Positions 6,010 to 11,645 of a DNA stretch of 11,645 bases are shown here, piece by piece. The DNA is taken from positions 1-11,645 of the forward strand of contig JALSSE010000234.1 of assembly GCA_026984415.1 (NCBI GenBank), in the 5' to 3' direction. This stretch comes from Hydrogenothermaceae bacterium. GTDB taxonomy: Bacteria > Aquificota > Aquificae > Hydrogenothermales > Hydrogenothermaceae. Every line of letters begins with the position of its first letter. Positions within the stretch are counted from its first letter, which is position 1. A model generated the notes under the pieces. The model saw nothing but the letters and a program-made list of their open reading frames with translations. It did no database searches and was not told where the DNA came from. A program made the translations under genes and the position numbers.

Positions 6010-8063
6010 AAGCTCAGTTCTAAATTTAAATATACAAATCTACCTGGTTCGGGAACTTTTACTCCAGAAGAGAAAGGATTTCTTAAGTAGGAAAGGTAGG
6101 TATAGTAGTTTTTATCAAAAATATTGTCAATTCCACCGTTTATTGAAAGATTTCCAAAATTTGCACTACCTTTTAAATTAAAAACAACGTATGATTTTGT
6201 TTCCTGTTCATTTAGAGTTGAATCAACATTTTTTTGTTTTCCAGAATAGATAGACTCTAACATCCCAGAATAATTTAAACCTTCATACTTTAAAGCAACC
6301 CTTGATTTTATAGGTGGAATTTCAATTAAATCATTATCTACAAAATTACCATTATCTTTCTTTCCCCTCTGGTAAGATACTCCAAATTCTAATGAAATAT
6401 TTTCAGTTAAAGCAGAAAAAACTGAAAAATCACCACCGTATATATTAGCATCTATATTTTCATAAGATTGGGCTTTTTTAGATGGAATTGATAGGTTGTT
6501 TATTTTTGTTAAATAGATGTAATCTGAAAGATTGCTGTAAAAAATATTACCTCTTATAGATAAAATACCTTTAACAAAACTAAACCCTGTATCTATTTCA
6601 TTATTTTTTACTGGATTTAAGTTTGGATTTCCAACCCAATCTGGTTTAGAAGGAGGTTTTTTTAATGCTATATACCTTTCCTGCGGGTCTGGAGTTCTTA
6701 CTGTATGTCCAAAACCTAAATAAACATAGGATTTTTTATCAAAATGATACTTTCCAAGTATATTTCCTGTTAAGTACGTATCTGTGTTATCAAGGGAATA
6801 GTTTGTATAATATTCTGAATAAATATTACTGTTTGCTTCTCCAAAGGCATTTTGGTTTGCCTTTGATTTTGTATAGTCGTATCTAATACCTGCTGAAAGT
6901 ACAACTTTATTTAATTTTTTAACACCTTTTACAAAAATTCCAAAATTTTTAACATTAACATCAGGAATCATCCCCGAATTATCCAACATCATTAAAGTAT
7001 TATCAGCTTTCCAATTTCTTACAAAACTATCTAACCCTGTACGAATTACATAACCTTTTAAGTTATATTTTTTCTCAATTTTAAGCCCTGTAACATAACT
7101 TTCGGCAACTGTTCTCATCATATACCCACGGGTAGACATTGTCCCATTAGTCCACGGTACAGCAGATACACGGTTTGTGTCCCTCATGTCGTGATTTACC
7201 TTGTTTGCATAGATATTTATTTTTAAATCTTTATTTTTGTTTATGTACTCTCCGTTAAATTTTTTTGTGTTGTGGTCAAATGAATCCATTAAAAGATATG
7301 GATATAAAATTATTGGTGAGTCTTCAACACCTACATAAACTTTGTAAGACTGATTTTTGTCTGGATTTAATATAAATTTTGTCCAGAAAGAAGTGATGTT
7401 AAAAGCCTTTGTTTCTTTTTTAGAATCCTGATAAGAGGCAGAACCTGATGGATATTCTGTAAATAATTTCCCTTCACCAGATTTATAAGGTTTTGATGAC
7501 TGCTGGTTAATTCCAAATAGAGCCTTTATTTTCCCATTTCCAAAATTAAAAATCCCGTAGTTGTTTATATAGCTGAATCTTCCAAATGTTGTACTTAATA
7601 CTCCACCAAATCCAGCTTTAGGGTCTTTTGTTTTAATTAAAACAACCCCAGCAAGTGAACCTTGATTTGAAACATCAAAAGCCCCTTCCTGTATTTCCAC
7701 TTTTTCAACCTGTGGTGCTGTAATGTTAGAAATGGGAGGGTCCATCCTGTTTGGACAGGCTCCATAAATTTTTGCACCATCAATTAAAATGTTTAAATCG
7801 TCCCTTTTAAATCCTCTAATAACAATATCATTAGAAATTCCACCTTTTCTTATGTGGCTGACTTCTGGAAATATTTCCGATAAAATCGTCCCTAAATCAA
7901 TCTGATTTGTTGATTTTACATTTTCCTCTGATAATTCTTTTTCATTGGGTACTGTTTCCTTGATTTCTTCCTTAATCAAGATTTTTTCAATTTTAAATGT
8001 TTCAGCACCGACATAGGAAAAGAGTACAGATGAACTTAAAACGGCAGATAATAAGATTTTCAT
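6006..8063 (-). CDS. TonB-dependent outer-membrane receptor, OprC/NosA-like copper receptor
   Basis: The product has 685 residues, the usual length for a TonB-dependent transporter. Residues 1-20 form a signal peptide ending YVGA. The plug domain (about 50-145) includes DIVIRGFKRDDLNILIDGAKIYG and VEKVEIQEGAFDVSNQGSLAG. A 22-strand barrel of about 540 residues follows and ends LNLELSF, with the terminal Phe needed for outer-membrane insertion. The plug motif GACPNRMDPP is the hallmark of the TonB-dependent copper receptor family. Cys103 and Met107 match the CxxxM copper site known from Pseudomonas OprC, and NHDMRD (His291, Met293) offers the matching HxM half. Extra methionines (309, 315, 316, 358, 359, 365) lie in likely extracellular loops. 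It probably imports copper using TonB energy; metal specificity is inferred from motifs. GGAGG (8071-8075 on the complement) sits 7 bases before the ATG. No copper chaperone, pump or TonB gene is adjacent. Confidence 0.9.
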   Translation of the reverse strand: MKILLSAVLSSSVLFSYVGAETFKIEKILIKEEIKETVPNEKELSEENVKSTNQIDLGTILSEIFPEVSHIRKGGISNDIVIRGFKRDDLNILIDGAKIYGACPNRMDPPISNITAPQVEKVEIQEGAFDVSNQGSLAGVVLIKTKDPKAGFGGVLSTTFGRFSYINNYGIFNFGNGKIKALFGINQQSSKPYKSGEGKLFTEYPSGSASYQDSKKETKAFNITSFWTKFILNPDKNQSYKVYVGVEDSPIILYPYLLMDSFDHNTKKFNGEYINKNKDLKINIYANKVNHDMRDTNRVSAVPWTNGTMSTRGYMMRTVAESYVTGLKIEKKYNLKGYVIRTGLDSFVRNWKADNTLMMLDNSGMIPDVNVKNFGIFVKGVKKLNKVVLSAGIRYDYTKSKANQNAFGEANSNIYSEYYTNYSLDNTDTYLTGNILGKYHFDKKSYVYLGFGHTVRTPDPQERYIALKKPPSKPDWVGNPNLNPVKNNEIDTGFSFVKGILSIRGNIFYSNLSDYIYLTKINNLSIPSKKAQSYENIDANIYGGDFSVFSALTENISLEFGVSYQRGKKDNGNFVDNDLIEIPPIKSRVALKYEGLNYSGMLESIYSGKQKNVDSTLNEQETKSYVVFNLKGSANFGNLSINGGIDNIFDKNYYTYLSYLRNPFSSGVKVPEPGRFVYLNLELSF

Positions 8064-8108
8064 AAGCTATCCTCCATTGTTATTTTATTTTTATTTTAAC
8101 TTTAAATT

Positions 8109-8138
8109 AACATAAAACAAACAACAGATAAATGTCAA
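8109..8138 (-). promoter_or_regulatory. putative sigma70-type promoter for the TonB receptor gene
   Basis: On the minus strand a perfect TTGACA (8138 to 8133) is followed after 18 bases by TATGTT (8114 to 8109). Transcription would start near 8102, leaving a leader of about 40 bases that contains the GGAGG ribosome binding site. This is the best -35 match noticed in the intergenic regions. The left arm of an inverted repeat overlaps it. Confidence 0.5.
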
Positions 8139-8169
8139 GAATTATTTAATAAATGTGGTTATTTATCTG
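8125..8169. repeat. 9-bp perfect inverted repeat in the divergent region (possible operator)
   Basis: CAGATAAAT (8125-8133) and ATTTATCTG (8161-8169) are exact reverse complements separated by 27 bases. The left arm lies in the spacer of the predicted receptor promoter and reaches the end of its -35. The arms are too far apart for a simple terminator and have no T-tract, so a protein-binding operator or loop is more likely, if it is functional at all. It lies in the 167-bp gap between divergent genes, the longest non-coding stretch here. Confidence 0.35.
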
Positions 8170-8230
8170 GTTTTAATTTAAAATTAATTTGTATTTCAGG
8201 GTTTTATTCTTTTTCAACGAAAGGGGTTTT

Positions 8231-9712
8231 ATGCTTAAAAAAGTTTTAATATTCCATTTAATTTTAGCTTTTGTAAGAATTCTTTATGTTTTGTCAGAAC
8301 ATATTGATTTATCAACAGAAGAAGCCCAATACTGGCTATGGTCTAAACATTTAGACTGGTCTTATTACTCAAAACCACCATTAATCGCATACTTAAACTT
8401 CATATCTACTTCTATTTTAGGAGATACTGTTATTGGAGTTCGTATAAATGCTATTTTGATTGGTTTTTTAGTAGCTGTATTTTCATTCCTTTTTATGAAA
8501 TACCTATTTAAAGATGAAAAATTAGCATTTTTAACATCTGTGTTTCTGTATGGAATTTACTCTTACAACTTTTCATCAATATTTTTTTTAACAGACAGTC
8601 CCTTACTTCTATTCTGGGCTTTAATCACCTTTTATTTTTACAAAGCAGTAAAAGAAAACAATCCAAAAGACTGGATTTTAACAGGTATTTTTGGAGGTTT
8701 AGGATTTTTATCTAAATACTCTATGGTATTTTTCTTTCCAATTGCCTTAATTTACTTATTTATAAAAAATAGAAAAATTTTTAAAGAAAAATGGTTTTAC
8801 TACTCAATCTTAATAGCTTCAATTTTTACACTTCCTGTTATTATCTGGAATTTTCAACATGATTTTGTAACATTTAAACATGTTGGACATCTTGAAGGTG
8901 CAGAAGTTAAAGAAATTTCTTTATCCCAATCAATAAACTACATTTTAGATTATATCGGTGGGCAAATTGCTATAAATTCAATTTTCCTTTTTCCATTTTT
9001 TATTTATGTTGCGTACAGAGGATTTAAAGACAGGAAAAAAGAGGAAATTTTTTATCTGTGGTTTCCAGCAATAACAGTATTTTTATTTTTCCTTTACATT
9101 GCATTTAAGAAAAAAGTTGAAGCAAATTGGCCAGTTTTTGCCTATTACTCATTTTTCCTTTTAACTTACTATTACATCCATGTTAAAAAATGGTTTAAAG
9201 TTGCTTTAATTCCTTTTTTACTTTCTGTTTTCAGTGTAATTGTGTTTTTTTACACACCAATACTTGATATGATTGGATTAGGTAAAATTCTTCCTCCAAA
9301 AAAAGACCCAACAAAAAGGGTTATAGGATGGAAAGAACTTGGGTTAAAAGTAACAAATATTGTTGACCATCTCAAAACAGACAAATACTTTATTTTTAGC
9401 CATTCTTACCATATTGCTTCTGAAATGGCTTTTTATGTAAAGGGACATCCACAAACTTACTGTATTAATCTCGGCAGAAGAATGAACCAGTTTGATTTAT
9501 GGGAAGGGATAGACAAATTTTCAAACAAAGGCTATTATGGGATTTATGTATCTGACAAACCTATTAGCGACAGGGTTTTAAAAGGATTTAAAAAATTAGA
9601 AAAATCTTACATCCATAATGTTAAATACAGAGGTGAAATTGTTAGAATTTACTACATCTATGTTTTAAAAGATTACATAAAAATCCACCAGCTAAAACCG
9701 CAATCTTTCTAA
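8231..9712 (+). CDS. GT39 family membrane glycosyltransferase (ArnT/PMT-like)
   Basis: The product has 493 residues from ATG 8231, chosen because GAAAGGGG (8219-8226) ends 4 bases upstream; an upstream in-frame TTG at 8189 has no such site. It is a polytopic inner-membrane enzyme with about ten hydrophobic helices (for example 5-21, 65-94, 97-136, 160-177, 191-206, 249-262, 276-292, 300-316, 324-341) and a soluble C-terminal part (about 360-493). Family motifs include the first periplasmic loop STEEAQYWLWSKHLDW, with acidic residues near Glu30-Glu31, then YYSKPPLIAYL, FFLTDSPLLLFWAL, VEANWPVFAYYS and GRRMNQFDLW. Such enzymes move a sugar from a polyprenyl-phosphate carrier to lipid A, another lipid or a protein on the periplasmic side. 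Donor and acceptor cannot be read from the sequence. The gene stands alone between divergent and downstream genes and probably has its own promoter, though none is convincing. Confidence 0.9.
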   Translation: MLKKVLIFHLILAFVRILYVLSEHIDLSTEEAQYWLWSKHLDWSYYSKPPLIAYLNFISTSILGDTVIGVRINAILIGFLVAVFSFLFMKYLFKDEKLAFLTSVFLYGIYSYNFSSIFFLTDSPLLLFWALITFYFYKAVKENNPKDWILTGIFGGLGFLSKYSMVFFFPIALIYLFIKNRKIFKEKWFYYSILIASIFTLPVIIWNFQHDFVTFKHVGHLEGAEVKEISLSQSINYILDYIGGQIAINSIFLFPFFIYVAYRGFKDRKKEEIFYLWFPAITVFLFFLYIAFKKKVEANWPVFAYYSFFLLTYYYIHVKKWFKVALIPFLLSVFSVIVFFYTPILDMIGLGKILPPKKDPTKRVIGWKELGLKVTNIVDHLKTDKYFIFSHSYHIASEMAFYVKGHPQTYCINLGRRMNQFDLWEGIDKFSNKGYYGIYVSDKPISDRVLKGFKKLEKSYIHNVKYRGEIVRIYYIYVLKDYIKIHQLKPQSF

Positions 9713-9730
9713 AATAACACTTTTATATTT

Positions 9731-9758
9731 TTTAGAATTAGCATTTTAGAGTTATAAT
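9731..9758 (+). promoter_or_regulatory. putative hemC promoter with duplicated TATAAT
   Basis: TTTAGA (9731-9736) and TATAAT (9753-9758) are separated by 16 bases; a second TATAAT follows immediately at 9759-9764. Together these form a perfect 12-bp palindrome TTATAATTATAA (9752-9763). The start of transcription would be near 9765-9771. That leaves room for the AAAGGAG at 9781-9787 and the TTG start at 9794, and almost none for a start at the ATG at 9773. Confidence 0.45.
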
Positions 9759-9793
9759 TATAATCCTACTTTATGAAATCAAAGGAGTATCAA

Positions 9794-10714
9794 TTGAAAA
9801 TCCGAATTGGAACCAGAAAAAGTAAACTTGCTCTGTGGCAGGCAAACCACATTGCAGACAGGATAAGAAAAGAATTAGGATACGAAGTAGAACTTGTAAA
9901 AATAGTTACAAAAGGAGACAAAATACTTGATGTTCCACTGGCTAAAGTTGGTGGAAAAGGTTTGTTTGTAAAAGAAATTGAAGAAGCAATGCTTAGAAAT
10001 GAAATAGATATAGCAGTCCATTCATTAAAAGATGTTCCAACATACTTCCCAGAAGGGCTTGACCTTGTAGCAATCACAGAAAGGGAAGACCCAAGGGACG
10101 CTTTTTTATCTGTTGAATACGACTCAATCTATGAAATGAAAGAAGGTGATATTTTAGGAACAAGCAGTCTGAGGAGAAAATCTCAAGTAGCCCAACTAAA
10201 ACCAGAGTTAGACATACAGGATTTAAGGGGAAATGTTGATACAAGAATCAGAAAAATGGAAGAAGGGCAGTATAAGGGTATAATCCTTGCTTATGCTGGA
10301 TTAAAAAGATTAGGATTAGAAAACAAAGTTAAACAAGTATTCTCACCGGAAGAAATGATACCAGCTGTAGCACAGGGTTTTTTAGGTATAGAAGGAAGAA
10401 AAAATGACGATAAAATTAAAGAAGTTATAAAAATTCTTAATCATAAAGAAAGCGAACTTAGGGCTAAAGCTGAAAGGGCATTTTTAAAAACCCTTGAAGG
10501 AGGATGTCAGGTTCCAATAGCAGCTTATGCAGAAATAAAAGATAATACTCTGACGATAGTTGGTTATATTTCTGACCTTGAAGGGAAAAGAGTATTTAAA
10601 GATAAAATCTCTGGGAATAAAGAAAATGCAGAAGAAATTGGCACTGAACTTGCACAAAAACTTTTAGATGAAGGTGGAAAACAGGTTTTAGATGAAATAT
10701 ACAACAACCAGTAG
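9794..10714 (+). CDS. hemC: Hydroxymethylbilane synthase (porphobilinogen deaminase)
   Basis: The product has 306 residues, the usual length. It joins four porphobilinogen molecules into hydroxymethylbilane in cytoplasmic tetrapyrrole (haem, sirohaem) synthesis. The start is taken as TTG 9794 because AAAGGAG (9781-9787) lies 6 bases upstream and the protein then begins (M)KIRIGTRKSKLALWQ as in the family; an ATG 21 bases upstream has no ribosome binding site. Motifs seen: KVGGKGLFVKEIE, HSLKDVPT with catalytic Asp80 (Asp84 in E. coli), GTSSLRRKSQ, DLRGNVDTRIRK, and LEGGCQVPIAA with Cys238, which carries the dipyrromethane cofactor (Cys242 in E. coli). The usual PAVGQGALGIE reads PAVAQGFLGIE, a minor variation. 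All key residues are present, so the enzyme should be active. No other haem gene is in the window; the ABC transporter follows within 12 bases. Confidence 0.98.
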   Translation: MKIRIGTRKSKLALWQANHIADRIRKELGYEVELVKIVTKGDKILDVPLAKVGGKGLFVKEIEEAMLRNEIDIAVHSLKDVPTYFPEGLDLVAITEREDPRDAFLSVEYDSIYEMKEGDILGTSSLRRKSQVAQLKPELDIQDLRGNVDTRIRKMEEGQYKGIILAYAGLKRLGLENKVKQVFSPEEMIPAVAQGFLGIEGRKNDDKIKEVIKILNHKESELRAKAERAFLKTLEGGCQVPIAAYAEIKDNTLTIVGYISDLEGKRVFKDKISGNKENAEEIGTELAQKLLDEGGKQVLDEIYNNQ

Positions 10715-10729
10715 AGGTAATCAATCATT
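10713..10729 (+). promoter_or_regulatory. ribosome binding site and non-canonical start of the ABC transporter
   Basis: AGAGG (10713-10717) overlaps the hemC stop codon TAG (10712-10714). The transporter frame opens after a TAA at 10718-10720 with TCA ATC ATT TTA AGA. The only near-cognate start codons at workable spacing are ATC (10724, 6 bases from AGAGG) and ATT (10727, 9 bases). No ATG, GTG or TTG is present in this stretch in the transporter frame. Confidence 0.5.
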
Positions 10730-11645
10730 TTAAGAGATTTAAAGTTTTTAGCCCATCTTTTTAAACCGTATGTTATTTTTCTAATTCTTGGTTTAATAGG
10801 TGGACTAATTGAATCTGGAGCTTTAGCAGGACTTGCCTTTATTCTTAAAAATGTTGTTGATGATGTTTTTGTAAATAAAGATTTTCAGAGTTTAAAATGG
10901 ATAGTTGCAGTAATTATAATTATTGCTTCTGCAAAACAGGTTGGATTTTTCTTAAAAGAGTATTTATACCCTTATGCTATTTTTAAAGTTGTTCAAAACA
11001 TAAGGGAAAAAATTTATACAAATCTCCTCAATGCAGAACCTTCATTTTTCATAAAATTCCCACACGGAGACTTGGTAAGTAGAGCGACAAATGACATAGA
11101 AGCTTTTGTTAACGTTATAAAACTTCTTGGAGTAAATTTAGTAGCCCAGATTTTTACTGTTATTGCAATAATAGTTGTTCTTATATACAGGGACTGGAAA
11201 TTATTTTTAATTTTTGTTATTGCCCTTCCTTTCCTTGCAGTTGCACTCCAGTATTTTGGTGAAAAAAGGAAAAAATACTCACAAATGTTACAGGAAGGAA
11301 AAGGTGAATATACCCAGATGTTAAACCAGACAATAACTGGAATAGAGGTTGTTAAGCTTTTTAATAAAGAGATTTTCCAAAAATTATTTAAAAAATTAAC
11401 AAAAGAACTTTTTAGAAGAGAAAAGAAAAACGTTTTTTACGAAACTTTTTACCTTTCTTCAGTTGAAATTATTGCATACCTTGCAACAGCAGGAATTATT
11501 TATTACGGTGGGTACAGAATAATAAAAGGAGAAATTACTGCTGGAGATTTCTTCTCATTTTTAGGTGGTGTCCTCATATTAGTTAACTCAATGCAGATAC
11601 TACAAAGGGGAGCTGTCCAGTTAAAAGCACTATCTCCAATAGTTG
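10727..11645 (+). CDS. ABC transporter, MsbA-type exporter, membrane domain (3' end missing)
   Basis: 306 codons are visible; the gene runs off the window before the nucleotide-binding domain. The sequence begins (M)LRDLKFLAHLFKPYVIFL and has six predicted membrane helices (about 15-40, 57-78, 132-155, 158-178, 246-265, 276-295), matching the type IV ABC exporter membrane domain. Family features include FFIKFPHGDLVSRATNDIEAF (about 108-128), like the FFxxxxxGxLxSRxxxD segment of MsbA. Also present are the coupling region around GEYTQMLNQTITGIEVVKLF and the loop ITAGDFFSFLGG. It probably flips lipid A core, another lipid or a drug outward using ATP; the substrate is not shown. The start is unusual: the frame has no ATG, GTG or TTG until codon 116 (TTG 11072), which would remove two helices, so ATT 10727 (or ATC 10724) is proposed. 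It is probably co-transcribed with hemC. Confidence 0.85.
   Translation, partial: MLRDLKFLAHLFKPYVIFLILGLIGGLIESGALAGLAFILKNVVDDVFVNKDFQSLKWIVAVIIIIASAKQVGFFLKEYLYPYAIFKVVQNIREKIYTNLLNAEPSFFIKFPHGDLVSRATNDIEAFVNVIKLLGVNLVAQIFTVIAIIVVLIYRDWKLFLIFVIALPFLAVALQYFGEKRKKYSQMLQEGKGEYTQMLNQTITGIEVVKLFNKEIFQKLFKKLTKELFRREKKNVFYETFYLSSVEIIAYLATAGIIYYGGYRIIKGEITAGDFFSFLGGVLILVNSMQILQRGAVQLKALSPIV

Noticed and set aside
6665..6886. Plus-strand frame of 73 codons inside the TonB receptor
   Set aside because: It is antisense to the conserved receptor barrel and lacks a domain, so it is a shadow frame.
8189..8230. Upstream TTG start for the glycosyltransferase
   Set aside because: The extra 14 residues have no ribosome binding site before them, while ATG 8231 follows AAGGGG at a suitable distance and opens directly into the first membrane helix.
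9790..10077. Minus-strand frame of 95 codons over the start of hemC
   Set aside because: It is antisense to highly conserved hemC motifs and has no independent support.
1..11645. CRISPR arrays, tRNA or rRNA genes, insertion sequences, phage genes
   Set aside because: I saw no regularly spaced repeats, cloverleaf-like sequence, transposase or integrase motifs, or terminal inverted repeats on either strand.

Overview
The window is an AT-rich stretch from a Gram-negative bacterium. Signal peptides, two predicted outer-membrane beta-barrels ending in phenylalanine, a TonB-dependent receptor and two ATPases with periplasmic domains all point to a double membrane. Arginine is coded almost entirely by AGA/AGG, lysine by AAA and glutamate by GAA, and intergenic gaps are short. 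Together with the gene content this suggests a low-GC thermophile of the Aquificota, perhaps Hydrogenothermaceae. That placement is an inference with moderate confidence; there is no rRNA or other phylogenetic marker here to prove it.

Layout. Positions 1-743 hold the 3' end of an NlpC/P60 cell-wall hydrolase. A cytoplasmic cyclophilin-type peptidylprolyl isomerase follows (803-1333). Next come a secreted protein with three ASH-type immunoglobulin-like repeats and a Gly-Cys/transmembrane/basic C-terminal tail (1444-2700) and a small 8-stranded outer-membrane barrel candidate (2815-3315). Two tandem paralogous ExeA/GspA-type AAA ATPases come after these (3363-4748 and 4780-6009). Each ATPase has one transmembrane helix and a C-terminal SH3b domain. 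The last ATPase converges on, and overlaps by 4 bp, a minus-strand TonB-dependent receptor of the OprC/NosA copper type (6006-8063). A hairpin-type terminator for the receptor lies inside the 3' end of the ATPase gene. A 167-bp divergent region separates the receptor from a GT39 family membrane glycosyltransferase (8231-9712). Then come hemC (9794-10714, TTG start) and the 5' part of an MsbA-type ABC transporter (10727 to the window end), which has no ATG, GTG or TTG start codon.

How the genes fit together. Most products act in the cell envelope: peptidoglycan cleavage, a secreted Ig-like anchored protein, an outer-membrane barrel, peptidoglycan-linked ATPases, metal import, lipid-linked glycosylation and lipid or drug export. 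The most intriguing block is the barrel plus two ATPases (2815-6009), probably one transcript. It pairs a canonical ATPase (DE in Walker B) with a paralogue that has DN, both tethered to the wall side through SH3b domains in place of the PG_binding_1 domain of ExeA. It may be an envelope-assembly module, with the ASH protein upstream as a possible client or partner; this is inference. hemC is a housekeeping gene and is probably co-transcribed with the ABC transporter, because the transporter's Shine-Dalgarno sequence overlaps the hemC stop codon.

No tRNA, rRNA, CRISPR array, insertion sequence or phage gene was seen. No gene-free stretch exceeds 300 bases; the longest is the divergent region 8064-8230.
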